Below the pieces are notes generated by a model. The model worked only from the letters and a program-made list of their open reading frames with translations. It made no database searches and was not told the DNA's origin. From NCBI RefSeq assembly GCF_014650555.1, contig NZ_BMVE01000021.1:24044-88043 (forward strand): 64,000 nt of DNA. Direction: 5' to 3'. The position numbers and the translations under genes are program-made. Of the stretch, positions 40,991-49,938 are shown one piece after another. The DNA is from Streptomyces goshikiensis (GTDB lineage: Bacteria > Actinomycetota > Actinomycetes > Streptomycetales > Streptomycetaceae). The stretch's first letter is position 1, and each line of letters begins with the position of its first letter.

Positions 40991-42328
40991 ATGCCTCAAC
41001 CCACGCCCCCCTCCGTGCTCCGCCGACCCCGGTTGTGGATCGCAACGGGCCTCATCGCCGCAGTGGTGTCGATCCTGTTCGCCCTGCTCTATGTCGGGGG
41101 CAACGTCAACCCCAAGGGCAACCTGCGCGACCTGCCCGTGGCCCTGGTCAACGCCGACAGCGGCGCCGACGCGGGCGGCCGCCACGTCAACCTGGGCGAG
41201 CAGATCGTTTCGGGCATCCAGAAGGCGGCCAAGGGCGACAAGAGCATCGACTGGCAGCTCGTCAGCCGCGAGGAGGCCGACAAGCGCCTCGGCCGCGGCA
41301 AGGTCTTCGGTGCCCTCGTCATACCCAAGGACTTCTCCGCCACGGTGACCGGGCTCACCGCCCCGCAGCCCGCGGCGCAGGGCAAGGCCACCCCGCCGAC
41401 CCTGACCGTGCTGACCAACCAGGCAGCCGGCAGCATCGGCTCTTCCATGTCCTCCCAGGCCGCCCAGAAGGCCGCCCACGCCGCCTCCGCCCAGCTCGGG
41501 CAGGAACTCCTCAAGCAGGCCGGCGCCCAGAAGACCCCGCTGCCGACGGCCGCCCAGCTCAAGCTGGCCGACCCGGTCACCGTGAACGTCGCCGACGGTC
41601 ACCCCCTCGGCTCCCGCAGTGCCATGGGCCTGAGCGCCTTCTACTACGCGCTGGTCCTGGTCGTCTGCGGCATGCTCGGCGCCAACGTGGTCAACTCCCA
41701 GGTCGACACCGCGCTCGGCTACCTGCACACCGACTACGGCCCCATCCGCAAGCGCGAGCCCGTCCAGCACACCAGCCGCGTCCGCACCCTGGCCATCGGC
41801 ATGGCGCTCATGCTCGGCCTGTCCCTGGTCATGGGCACCCTGGTCGAGGTCGCCACGGTCGGCATCCTCGACATGGACGCCTCCCACCTCGGCCTGCTGT
41901 GGCTCTACTCGGTCGCCACCATCGCCGTCGTCGGCATCGGCAGCCTGGCCCTCTTCGCCGCCTTCGGCACCCCCGGCATGCTGCTGGCCACGATCGTCTT
42001 CGTCGCCATGGCCGTCCCCTCCTCCGGAGCCACCGTTCCCGTGCAGGCACTGCCCGGGTTCTTCCGCGCCCTCGCCGAGTTCGAGCCGCTGCGCCAGCTC
42101 ACCGAGGGGCTGCGCTCCCTGCTCTACTACGGCGCCCAGGCCGACGCGGGCCTGGCCCGGGCATGGGCCTCGATGGGCGTCGCCTTCGTCGCCGCGCTGG
42201 TCTTCGGCTTCGCCGTCACCCGCGTCTACGACCGCAGGGGACTGCACCGCATTCCCCACCCTGACGCCGGAACCGGGGCCCCGGCCCTCGCCGAGACCTC
42301 CGAGGCGGCAGAGCCCACCACGGCCTGA
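40991..42328 (+). CDS. YhgE/Pip or DUF3533-like membrane transport protein
   Basis: A 445-residue protein. An N-terminal helix (LWIATGLIAAVVSILFALLYVGG) is followed by a large extracytoplasmic domain (about 45-215) with DLPVALVNADSGADAGG and FGALVIPKDFSATVTG, then six helices ending near residue 418. This is the layout of YhgE/Pip and ABC-2-like permeases, often in drug or lipid export; no ATPase is adjacent. Expression is probably controlled by the divergent MerR protein through the CCAGTACTGG sites. CGGAGA is 4 nt before ATG. Confidence 0.88.
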   Translation: MPQPTPPSVLRRPRLWIATGLIAAVVSILFALLYVGGNVNPKGNLRDLPVALVNADSGADAGGRHVNLGEQIVSGIQKAAKGDKSIDWQLVSREEADKRLGRGKVFGALVIPKDFSATVTGLTAPQPAAQGKATPPTLTVLTNQAAGSIGSSMSSQAAQKAAHAASAQLGQELLKQAGAQKTPLPTAAQLKLADPVTVNVADGHPLGSRSAMGLSAFYYALVLVVCGMLGANVVNSQVDTALGYLHTDYGPIRKREPVQHTSRVRTLAIGMALMLGLSLVMGTLVEVATVGILDMDASHLGLLWLYSVATIAVVGIGSLALFAAFGTPGMLLATIVFVAMAVPSSGATVPVQALPGFFRALAEFEPLRQLTEGLRSLLYYGAQADAGLARAWASMGVAFVAALVFGFAVTRVYDRRGLHRIPHPDAGTGAPALAETSEAAEPTTA

Positions 42329-42353
42329 CCCGGCCGACCGGCCTACGGCAGTG

Positions 42354-42393
42354 AGCCCCCTGTGGGGACCCGATCGGGTCCCCACAGGGGGCT
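42354..42393. terminator. 40-base perfect palindrome (strong terminator)
   Basis: Twenty-base arms, AGCCCCCTGTGGGGACCCGA and its exact complement, with no loop bases other than those forced at the tip. It lies 25 bases past the transporter stop. In RNA it would form a very stable hairpin that works on both strands. Confidence 0.85.
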
Positions 42394-42470
42394 GGCTGTT
42401 GCTATGGGGACAAAAGAGTCCAGCAGGCCGCGGAGATGCGGGTCCTGATCGACAGACTGGAGAACTGGCC

Positions 42471-42971
42471 GTGACCGGCGTCGAATTCCTCACCTCCTTC
42501 ATCACGACCGGGCGCCTGCACGGCATCGGCATCGGCTCCACCCTCGCCGAGGTCGACCGGGCCCTGCCGCACCGCTGCGTGGATGTCGTCGGCGGGGGCG
42601 GCGTCTCGCTGCGCCGCGACTACGGGTTCGTCGAGTTCTACTTCAACCCGGGGGAGGAGTGGGTGATGTCCGGCGGCTCGATCGAGCTGCACCGTCTCGC
42701 GAACGCCCCCGAACTGGCGGCCCGGTGGGCCGCGGGCACGGGCGTCGAGTTCGACCCGTACACCGCGTGGGTCGAGGTACGGGAGGCTCTCTCCAAGACC
42801 CCTCAGGTCCCGGAGTTCACCGTCAGCGACCAGGGCGGCTTCCTGGAGTACCGGGCGGAGAAGTCCTGCGTCTCCGTAATCGTCGTGGACGAAGAGGAGG
42901 AAAGGGACTACCAGGTGGGGCACGGGGACGTGTGGAGCGTCAGCCTCTGGGCCTCCGTACGAGCGAGCTGA
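42471..42971 (+). CDS. hypothetical protein, 166 aa, immunity-protein-like composition
   Basis: A soluble acidic protein with many aromatics (TTGRLHGIGIGSTLAEVDRA, DYGFVEFYFNPGEEW, GDVWSVSLWASV). The pattern of a small alpha/beta protein with a GIGIGST-x2-EV start resembles SUKH-like or other immunity proteins but is not diagnostic. GTG 42471 has GGAG 8 nt upstream. No toxin gene adjacent. Function not assigned. Confidence 0.65.
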   Translation: MTGVEFLTSFITTGRLHGIGIGSTLAEVDRALPHRCVDVVGGGGVSLRRDYGFVEFYFNPGEEWVMSGGSIELHRLANAPELAARWAAGTGVEFDPYTAWVEVREALSKTPQVPEFTVSDQGGFLEYRAEKSCVSVIVVDEEEERDYQVGHGDVWSVSLWASVRAS

Positions 42972-43029
42972 CCCAGAAGCGGTACAGCGGCCGGCGGCTG
43001 GTGTCAGTGGCGTTTGGCAGGATCACGGT

Positions 43030-44181
43030 ATGAGTGATCTTGTGGCGGCAGACCTGTTCGATCCCGGCAACGGCTGGAGTACTCGTACGCGCGAGCGGTT
43101 CACCGCGCTGACGCCCGAGTTGGGCGAGCTGGTCGCGCACCTGGGGGCGTCCGACGGGTTCTGGACCTGGCGGTACAAGGTCGACACCGCCTGGAAGCGC
43201 CGGGCGCAGGCGCTGCTCGAGGCGGGCGGCGCCGACGAGCTGGTGCGGTACGCGGTGCGGGAGCTGGCTCGGGGCGGCTCGTTCCACGACGTCGACGACC
43301 CCGAGCGGGCGATCCGTGAACTCGGGACGAGGCCTGTGTCCCGGGCACGCAGTCTCGCGATCGGCTTCCTCCTCGCCGCCGGCTGGCTCCGCCGGGACGC
43401 GGACGGGCTCAGCGCCGACCTCGCAGCCGTTGCCCGCAAGAACGCTCAGGCCATGCCCACGTACCACCGTGTGGACGACAACATCGCGGGCGCCGCCTTC
43501 AACGCGCTCGGTGATCTGCCCGGCCCGGACGTGATGGAGGAACTGTGGGCCCTGCACTACGACGTCACCCGAGCCGTGCACTCGCGGACGGCGCTGGTGA
43601 AGGCCGTGAAGAAGGCCGCGGCGCGGCGTGATGTCCCCGCGCACGAACAGGCCGAGCGCACCGTGCCGCGGCACGGGCTGGAGCGGGACGGGACGCTGAC
43701 CGTCGGCTGGATCGGGAGCGGGGTGCTGTGGTGGAACGCCTCGGTGGACGCGGTTATCACCCTGCACGCCACCGGGCAGGTCACCGTCGACTGGTCCGAC
43801 GGGAAACACCTCACCCGCACGGTGGCCCCGTTCCGTTCCCCGACCGGGTACAAGACGCCGATGCGGGCCGACAGCGTGGACCTGGTCCGGCGCTACGCAC
43901 AGGACATCGGCAAGGCCGTCGCGGAGGAGCGACGGCGGCTGGGCGCGCTGGCCGGCGAGGCGCGGACCTGGCTGTGGGCGGATTGGGTGCGGTTCTACCG
44001 AGACCATGCGGTCACGGGTGTGGTGACGCGCGAGGTGGCTTGGGAGTACCGGATACCGGGCGACCCCGGCTACCGGATGCTTGATCCGGGCGGCGCCGTG
44101 CCGGCAGGCAGCATGCCGGCCGGGACGGAGGTGCGGCTGCGAGCTGGTGTCGACGCCGCGCCCGGCTCTGGCGAGGGGTGA
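43030..44181 (+). CDS. DUF4132-like protein, C-terminally shortened
   Basis: A 383-residue protein. The second half matches the DUF4132 pattern: LVKAVKKAAARRDVPAHE, TVPRHGLERDGTL, VTVDWSDGKHLTRTVAPF, and RTWLWADWVRFYRDHAVTGVV with VAWEYRI. DUF4132 proteins usually continue well beyond this and often carry a WGR domain, so this copy looks shortened at its C-terminus. The N-terminal 200 residues are helical repeats. AGGA is 8 nt before ATG. Function of the family is unknown. Confidence 0.65.
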   Translation: MSDLVAADLFDPGNGWSTRTRERFTALTPELGELVAHLGASDGFWTWRYKVDTAWKRRAQALLEAGGADELVRYAVRELARGGSFHDVDDPERAIRELGTRPVSRARSLAIGFLLAAGWLRRDADGLSADLAAVARKNAQAMPTYHRVDDNIAGAAFNALGDLPGPDVMEELWALHYDVTRAVHSRTALVKAVKKAAARRDVPAHEQAERTVPRHGLERDGTLTVGWIGSGVLWWNASVDAVITLHATGQVTVDWSDGKHLTRTVAPFRSPTGYKTPMRADSVDLVRRYAQDIGKAVAEERRRLGALAGEARTWLWADWVRFYRDHAVTGVVTREVAWEYRIPGDPGYRMLDPGGAVPAGSMPAGTEVRLRAGVDAAPGSGEG

Positions 44182-44414
44182 CGCGCCTGCTCGTACCCCA
44201 GGCGACGACGGCTGGGTTTGGCCGCCACGGGAACGCGACGCCGGTTCGGGACAAGGGGATCAGCCACGCCTCTGGCACGGTGTGCAACGCTGGCGTTCAG
44301 GCCCAGGGCGGCGCATGCTGGAAGTAGTGCTCCCACCCGCATGGACGCTGGAGAGCGACAGCCTTCGCGGCTCTCGCGCCCGTCCCCAACAGTCGGCGTG
44401 GTTGATGCCGAAGC

Positions 44415-44430
44415 GAGTAGTCCACTACTC
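44415..44430. promoter_or_regulatory. palindrome GAGTAGTCCACTACTC before AbfB-like gene
   Basis: Seven-base arms around a 2-base centre, 42 bases before the GTG start at 44472; position and symmetry suit a repressor site. Confidence 0.5.
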
Positions 44431-44471
44431 CACCGCTCAACAAGTGGGCACAACACGGAAGGAGGGACGCT

Positions 44472-44948
44472 GTGGCCGTGCTCAAGCTTTCACTCTTTTC
44501 GAACAATCTTCCTGACTTCTTCATCATCGATCACGGCGGGCTTGCCGACATCGCCAAGATCGAAACCGAAGAGGACCGTCGTAACGCCACGTTCCAGTGG
44601 ACCGGCCCCAGCCTGAACTTTGGCGAAAGGGGAATGCTGGTACGGGCAGTTGCCCCGCCGGGGTTCTGTCTGCTCATCGCGACGTTCGACAACTTCCGGA
44701 TACACAGCAAATTCTTCACCGGCATCACGGATCCCCAGGTCAAGGCCCAGGTGATCGAAGAGTCGACCTACGTCCTAGAACAGGCGGAAATCGACCCGAA
44801 CCAGGCCTCGTTCCGCTCCGTGAAGTTTCCGGATCGACTCATCCGGCACAGGAACTTCGAACTCTTCGCCGAGCCGGTGGTGACCCCCGACGAGCTTCAG
44901 TCCGCATGCTTCAGGATTGACCAGCCGCTCCACCCGGCCGATTTCTAG
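44472..44948 (+). CDS. AbfB-like beta-trefoil protein, single domain
   Basis: A 158-residue protein built as a beta-trefoil with AbfB-type repeats: LSLFSNNLPDFFIIDHGG near the start and FRSVKFPDRLIRHRNFELFAEP late, compared with the AbfB signature SLRSxNFPxxYIRHRN. AbfB domains bind arabinose side chains. Here there is no catalytic domain and no signal peptide. GC content is visibly below that of its neighbours, suggesting transfer. GTG start has GGAGG 8 nt upstream; a palindrome precedes it. Confidence 0.7.
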   Translation: MAVLKLSLFSNNLPDFFIIDHGGLADIAKIETEEDRRNATFQWTGPSLNFGERGMLVRAVAPPGFCLLIATFDNFRIHSKFFTGITDPQVKAQVIEESTYVLEQAEIDPNQASFRSVKFPDRLIRHRNFELFAEPVVTPDELQSACFRIDQPLHPADF

Positions 44949-44976
44949 CAGATGTCCGGTGTCCCGTCCGGCCCGG

Positions 44977-45010
44977 GGCCCGGGGCGCGATCGCGATCGC
45001 GCCCCGGGCC
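44977..45010. terminator. 34-base perfect palindrome (terminator)
   Basis: Seventeen-base arms centred on ATCGCGAT, between the convergent AbfB-like and PBP genes. It would give a strong hairpin in both transcripts. Confidence 0.75.
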
Positions 45011-45043
45011 GGCGCGCGGGAAACGCGCCGCGCCTCAAGACCG

Positions 45044-47077
45044 TTACGGGCGGGTCGCCACCTCGTTGTAGGCCTTCCAGATCAGCGGCGGGAAGGCGCT
45101 GCCCCGCTCGGAATCGGGGCCGCCCACACCCTGCATGGGCAGCAGTGGCGGGACGTCGGGCTTCGTACGGAACATCGCGACCGAGGTGCTCAGTTCCTGC
45201 GTCACGCCGATGTACCAGGCCGAGTTCATACGGTCGTTCGGCCCGGTCTTGCCTGCCCGGTACGGAGAGTAGGTCGTCTGGCCCTTCGGTGGTCCAACGG
45301 CGCCCCAGCTCACCTGGCTCAGCGCCGCGCCGACGGTCGATGCCGCCTCCGCGCTCATTGCCCGCCGCGGTTTGGCCGGGCCGAAGCCACTTACCGCGAC
45401 GCCGTTCCGTTCGAGCTTGGCCACCGAGTACGGTTCGGTGGCCCGGCCCTCGTTGACGAAGGCCGTATAGGCGCTGGCCAGCCGGACGGCGCTGGGGGTG
45501 GAGGTGCCGATGGAGAACGTCGGCTCCAGCTTGGCCATGCTCTCCTCGCGCAGTCCCGACGCGACCGCGAGATCCTTGACCTTCTTCAGCCCGATCTTCT
45601 TGCCGGTTTCCACGAAGGGCGTGTGGTCGGAATTCACCAGAGCCGACTGGAGGTCCATGGGCGCCATCGGGGGCTTTGTCGCCTTGGGCTTCCGGGGGTC
45701 GGGGTCAGAGTCCTCGGCGAAGCGTTCCTTGCCTTCGAGCTCCTCCTCCAGAGCGGCGGCGTAGACGAAGGGTTTGAACGCCGAGGCCGCAGGCACGCCG
45801 GAGGTGTCCGCGTTGTTGGCGAAGTGCTCGATCGCGTCTGAGCCGCCGTAGACCGCGACGATCGCTCCGTCCTTGGGGCGTATCGAGGCAGCGCCGACTT
45901 CAACGTATTGGTCCTCCGTGCGCTTTTCCGGGTCGAGCCGCTCCGCGCGTACCTTCTCGACGGCCTTGGACAGCGCGAGCACCTTGTCCTTCTCGAAGGT
46001 GGTGTGGACGCTGTAGCCCCCACCGGCCAGATCCTTGTCCGTGATCCCGCTGCGGCTCTTGAGGTACTTGTTGGCGATGTCGACGAGGTAGCCGGTCTGC
46101 CCGGCCTGGCTGGTCGGCTTGACGGGAGGCTTCGGCTCGGGGAACTTCGTGTACTTCGCGCGTTCCTCGGCGCTCATCGAGCCCGTGTCGACCTGGCGGT
46201 CGAGAATCCAGCTCCAGCGGTCCTCCGCGCGTTGGTGGTTGTCGGCGCTGAGGGACGGGTCGAAGCTCTCCGCGCCTTTGAGCACGGCCGCCAGCAGGGC
46301 GCCCTGACTGGGGTTCAGCTCCTTGGCGGGGATGCCGTAGTACGCGTACGAGGCCGCCTGGACGCCGTACGCGTCACGGCCGAACCACGAGGTGTTGAGG
46401 TAGCCCTCAAGAATCTCCGTCTTGGGCTGCTGCCTGCTGACCTTCAGGGAGAGGAAGAGTTCCTTGATCTTGCGCTCGACGGTCTGGTCCTGGCTCAGGT
46501 AGGTGTTCTTCACGTACTGCTGAGTGATCGTCGAGCCGCCCTGGGTCTCCTTGCCCTTGACGATGTTCACGGCGGCGCGGCCGATGCCCGTCACCGAGAC
46601 GCCCGAGTCGCTGTAGAAGTCGGCGTTCTCCGCCGCGACGACCGCTCGCTGGACGGAGTCGGGCACCTGGGAGAGCGCCACGTCCTGCCGGTTCACATCG
46701 CCGACGCTCACCATCCGGCTGCCGTCCGCCCAGTAGTAGACGGTCGCCTGCCGGCTCGCGGAGTCGTGCGGATTCGGGATCTCAACCCGCATGTAGACGG
46801 CGGTGAAGAGGCCGGCGAGGGAGCCGGCGAAGAGCAGGAACAGGCCGGAGATCAGCTTCCAGGAGGGCGTCCAGCGCCGCCAGCCCCGCCGGCCGCGCCG
46901 GGGAAAGTCGATGAGGCGGCGACGCGCCTTCCTGTCGACTCTCCTGCCGGCTCTCTTGCGGCTCATTGCTCGGCCTGTAGCGCGCCGTCTGCGCTCGCCT
47001 CCTTCCCGTTGCTCCGGGCCACAGGTGTCGTCCGTATTGCCGGTGCGGTCCGCACGGCGTTTGCGGGGCAGCCTCAT
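45044..47077 (-). CDS. class A penicillin-binding protein
   Basis: A 677-residue bifunctional peptidoglycan synthase. A long basic cytoplasmic N-terminus (1-70) precedes a membrane anchor (about 72-96). The GT51 transglycosylase has Glu150 (AAENADFY), QGGSTITQQYVKN and EILEGYLN. The transpeptidase has SAFK (Ser432/Lys435) and AGKTG. The middle SxN motif reads SDH (483-485), a deviation. ATG 47077 follows AGGAGG at 12 nt; a shorter start at 46966 (MSRKRAG) lacks a ribosome binding site. It lacks the PASTA tail of some relatives. Confidence 0.92.
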   Translation of the reverse strand: MRLPRKRRADRTGNTDDTCGPEQREGGERRRRATGRAMSRKRAGRRVDRKARRRLIDFPRRGRRGWRRWTPSWKLISGLFLLFAGSLAGLFTAVYMRVEIPNPHDSASRQATVYYWADGSRMVSVGDVNRQDVALSQVPDSVQRAVVAAENADFYSDSGVSVTGIGRAAVNIVKGKETQGGSTITQQYVKNTYLSQDQTVERKIKELFLSLKVSRQQPKTEILEGYLNTSWFGRDAYGVQAASYAYYGIPAKELNPSQGALLAAVLKGAESFDPSLSADNHQRAEDRWSWILDRQVDTGSMSAEERAKYTKFPEPKPPVKPTSQAGQTGYLVDIANKYLKSRSGITDKDLAGGGYSVHTTFEKDKVLALSKAVEKVRAERLDPEKRTEDQYVEVGAASIRPKDGAIVAVYGGSDAIEHFANNADTSGVPAASAFKPFVYAAALEEELEGKERFAEDSDPDPRKPKATKPPMAPMDLQSALVNSDHTPFVETGKKIGLKKVKDLAVASGLREESMAKLEPTFSIGTSTPSAVRLASAYTAFVNEGRATEPYSVAKLERNGVAVSGFGPAKPRRAMSAEAASTVGAALSQVSWGAVGPPKGQTTYSPYRAGKTGPNDRMNSAWYIGVTQELSTSVAMFRTKPDVPPLLPMQGVGGPDSERGSAFPPLIWKAYNEVATRP

Positions 47078-47559
47078 AGAGGATGCGGACCTCCTCGATC
47101 GAGAGCCGTCACTTCGGGGGTGGTGACGGACTCAGCCGAGAGGATGATCAGACTGCGGACGTGGTTGTTTCATTCATGAAATCTTCATACACGGCGCGGG
47201 ACTTGGACCGTTTCCTCTGCGCGTGGTGAGGTGGCCGAGTCGCTGAGGGGCTCGCCGACGGTTCGATGTCGACACCAACCCCAACATCGACGCCGCCACG
47301 CGATACCACGCGCGGTGGGATCCGCGTGGCACGCCGCGGGCCAGCCCCGGCTTTTGCTGACTGACTGGGGAGGTGTGGGGCACCACATTGGCGGTGGATT
47401 CCCCACGATGGCGTGCTGCTTTCGGGTGGGTGCGCGTGGCTTCCTTGACCGGTCAGGCCGTCGCCCGCAGAGTCGGGACGCGGCGCCGTAACAGCGCCGC
47501 CGCACCTGTTCACCCACCCAGACGACAGACGGCCTCGACCTCCAGGAGTGACTGCGCTG
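47078..47559. other. 482-base divergent intergenic region
   Basis: Promoter region of the PBP gene (AT-rich at 47155-47195) and the GAP/LysE-like gene. No protein gene is supported. A stretch resembling the 5' half of tRNA-Ser lies at 47225-47280. Confidence 0.45.
47225..47280 (+). other. possible decayed tRNA-Ser fragment
   Basis: GGTGAGGTGGCCGAGT followed by CGCTGAGGGGCTCGCC closely matches the acceptor 5' strand, D-arm and anticodon stem start of bacterial tRNA-Ser(GCU). Then the anticodon loop and variable arm are missing and GGTTCGAT, a T-loop-like segment, follows after five bases. It cannot fold as a complete tRNA. It may be chance or the relic of a tRNA or attachment site. Confidence 0.3.
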
Positions 47560-48204
47560 ATGCTCCTCGACCTGGTCGTGATCGGTACGGCCATCACCCT
47601 GGGGCCCCTGCACAACAGTGCCTTCATCCTGCTTCTCTCCGCGCCACGCGGCGTACGCAAGGGACTGGCCTTCCTCCTGTCGTGGCTCGCCAACCTGGTC
47701 GCGGTGATCGCTTGCGTACTCCTGCTGACCGGCGGCGAGTCCCCGGCCCGCCACACGGCGCCGTCGACCGGCGTGGCGTGTGTGAAGCTCGCCCTTGGCG
47801 CGGGGCTGGTGCTCTACGGTGCGCACCGGCGTCGGCGGCCGCCGCGCCCGCACGGCCCCCCGCGCTGGGCCGCCCGCGTGGACGACGCCTCCTTGGTCAC
47901 GGCCGCCGGGCTCGCTTGGCTGCTACAGCCTTGGGCGCTCGTCGGTGCCGGCGCCGCGACGGTCGTCGCCGCGAACCTCTCCTCACTCGCCGACTGGCTC
48001 TCGCTGGCCGGCTACTGCCTACTGGCCACGCTCAGCCTCATCGTCATGGAGATGTACGGCGTTTGGGCACCGGCGGCCGCAGGCGCCAAATTGAACGCCC
48101 TGCGGACCTGGCTCGGGCAGCATCAGGAGCAGCTGATCATCACCTTGTCGCTCCTCGTCGGCCTGTGGCTGATGGCGCGGAGCATCTACGAGCTGGTCGC
48201 CTGA
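47560..48204 (+). CDS. GAP/Sap-like (LysE-superfamily-like) membrane protein
   Basis: A 214-residue membrane protein with about six helices. The opening MLLDLVVIGTAITLGPLHNSAFILLLSAPRG, with a GPL...F-x-L motif on the first re-entrant helix, and the 60-residue spacing of helix pairs match the GAP/Sap family (named for mycobacterial sulfolipid-1-addressing proteins) within the LysE-like transporters. Substrate unknown. ATG 47560 is 11 nt after AGGAG; GTG 47548 lies on top of the AGGAG, so it is rejected. Confidence 0.75.
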   Translation: MLLDLVVIGTAITLGPLHNSAFILLLSAPRGVRKGLAFLLSWLANLVAVIACVLLLTGGESPARHTAPSTGVACVKLALGAGLVLYGAHRRRRPPRPHGPPRWAARVDDASLVTAAGLAWLLQPWALVGAGAATVVAANLSSLADWLSLAGYCLLATLSLIVMEMYGVWAPAAAGAKLNALRTWLGQHQEQLIITLSLLVGLWLMARSIYELVA

Positions 48205-48255
48205 CGGCGGACGGGCGACCCGTGTGCGGGGGTGCGCGGGGCAAAAGAGCCAGGA

Positions 48256-48288
48256 GGCGGGCGGCCGGTCGCGGTCCGGCTGCCCGCC
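48256..48288. terminator. bidirectional hairpin terminator
   Basis: Thirteen-base arms GGCGGGCGGCCGG and CCGGCTGCCCGCC (one G-T pair) with a 7-base loop, between convergent genes. Confidence 0.65.
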
Positions 48289-48294
48289 CTCGGG

Positions 48295-49938
48295 TCAGCG
48301 CTGGCGGGGGAGCGGGGGTCGTTCGGCGTCCTGTTCGGCGGAGCGGTCGAATGCTCCGGGGCGGGAGAGGTCGTCAAGGAGCTCGTCGATGAGCTCCTGC
48401 GTGACGTGCGGCATCACGTAGACGTGGCTGTAGTCGTGCCGGCGGCCACCGAGGTTGAGCGGTACGCAGGCGAGCGAGTACTTCCGCGCGATCTCGGCAC
48501 GGGGCTGCTGGAACCAGACGCTGAGCGCGTGCTCGCCGTGGCCGACCTCGATGCCGTCCTCGGCCCAGGGCTCGCCGCGTTCCCGCAACCGCACGCTGAG
48601 GTTCCTGAGGCGTTCCGCCGTGTACTCGGCGATCCGCAGGACCTCGGCGGCCTGCCGTACCTGCTGCTCCTCACTGAACTGCGCGAGATGGTTCCACATG
48701 GCCAGGGAGGCGAATCCGCTGCGGGAGCCGGCGAACGTGCTGTCCGGGGAGGAGACCACCGCGGGGTCGGACGGCGGCCGCAGCTTGGATCCCGCACGGG
48801 ACATGTAGATCCCGGTGGGGACGGGCGCACCGGGGTACTTGTGGCCGCTGGTGACGATCGAGGACACCTCGGGGATCCGGAAGTCGAACACCGGGGGCGC
48901 GCTGTCGATGAGCCCGTTGTCGCGGGCCTTCTCCAGGTACGGGGCGTAGGCGCCGCCGAGGGCTCCGTCGACGTGGATCCAGTAGCCGTTGCGGACGCTG
49001 ACCCGCTCCGGGTCGTCGGGGTCGAAGCGCACGGCGCGGTCGACGAGGCCGTGCTTCTCGAAGACCGGTCGCAGTCGCTCGCAGGCGGTCTGGACGTCGT
49101 CGTAGGCGCCCTTGAAGACGCTGCCGACGTTGAAGTTCACCAGGACCGGGTGGCCCTTGGCGGCGAAGAAGTCCACCAGGGCGACCAGGGCGTTGACGTC
49201 GACCGTGCCGGGCCCCTCGTCGCCGCCGTTGGTCGGAACTCCGCCGAGCGGCCAGCCGTTGTAGGTCTGCGTGCCGGTACCGGCCACGTCGATGGGGCAC
49301 TCGCCCGGGTAGAGGCTTCCGCCCAGGTCGTAGAAGGTCGGGATGTCCAGCACCCGCATCGCCTTGATGTGCGAGTAGTGCGTCTCCTGCGAGAAGAACG
49401 CCACCGGGGAGTAGGCGTTGGGGTTGTCGTCGGGGTGCTTGGCCCGCAGGTAGCTGGTCCGGCAGCTGGCCTCGCCGGAGACCTCGTCACGCACCAGGGC
49501 ATTGCCGTCGAGGTAGTCACGCGCGTTCCACATCGCGTACAGGTTGCCCTCGGTGCTGCCCATGGACAGCACGTACCCCCACCCGTCCTCGTTCGCGGGG
49601 TCAGCCGGGTCGTGGGGCAGGGGGGCGTGCCACAGGCGGGCGTAGTGCTCCAGGACGGCGCGCTCCAGCCACCGCGAGTGCAGGCTGTAGTTGCTGTCGA
49701 CGAACGGGTCCCCGATGTTGTTGATGTGGTAGCCGAGGAAACGCCCGAGGGCGGCGTGACCGTCGAGCGACAGGTTGACCTGGTACCCGAGCAGGCGCCC
49801 GCTCCGCTCGCCGAGGTACCCCTCCAGCTTGGCGAGGACCGCGATCCGCTGCTCGTCGCTGTAGGCGCCGGTACCCAACCGGTAGTCGTCGTTGGCCGGC
49901 AGTGCCGCCAGAGGCGTATCGGAGTGTTCGGTAATCAT
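48295..49938 (-). CDS. group II pyridoxal-5'-phosphate-dependent decarboxylase
   Basis: A 547-residue amino acid decarboxylase of the glutamate/histidine/aromatic group. The cofactor Lys is in VTSGHKYPGAP. MGSTEGNLYAMW, QETHYSHIKAMRVL and WIHVDGALGGAYAP (with the Asp contacting pyridine N) are family features. Substrate undetermined. ATG 49938 has AGGA 7 nt upstream; a TTG 57 bases earlier would add an unrelated leader. It stands alone, with a long 5' region. Confidence 0.9.
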   Translation of the reverse strand: MITEHSDTPLAALPANDDYRLGTGAYSDEQRIAVLAKLEGYLGERSGRLLGYQVNLSLDGHAALGRFLGYHINNIGDPFVDSNYSLHSRWLERAVLEHYARLWHAPLPHDPADPANEDGWGYVLSMGSTEGNLYAMWNARDYLDGNALVRDEVSGEASCRTSYLRAKHPDDNPNAYSPVAFFSQETHYSHIKAMRVLDIPTFYDLGGSLYPGECPIDVAGTGTQTYNGWPLGGVPTNGGDEGPGTVDVNALVALVDFFAAKGHPVLVNFNVGSVFKGAYDDVQTACERLRPVFEKHGLVDRAVRFDPDDPERVSVRNGYWIHVDGALGGAYAPYLEKARDNGLIDSAPPVFDFRIPEVSSIVTSGHKYPGAPVPTGIYMSRAGSKLRPPSDPAVVSSPDSTFAGSRSGFASLAMWNHLAQFSEEQQVRQAAEVLRIAEYTAERLRNLSVRLRERGEPWAEDGIEVGHGEHALSVWFQQPRAEIARKYSLACVPLNLGGRRHDYSHVYVMPHVTQELIDELLDDLSRPGAFDRSAEQDAERPPLPRQR

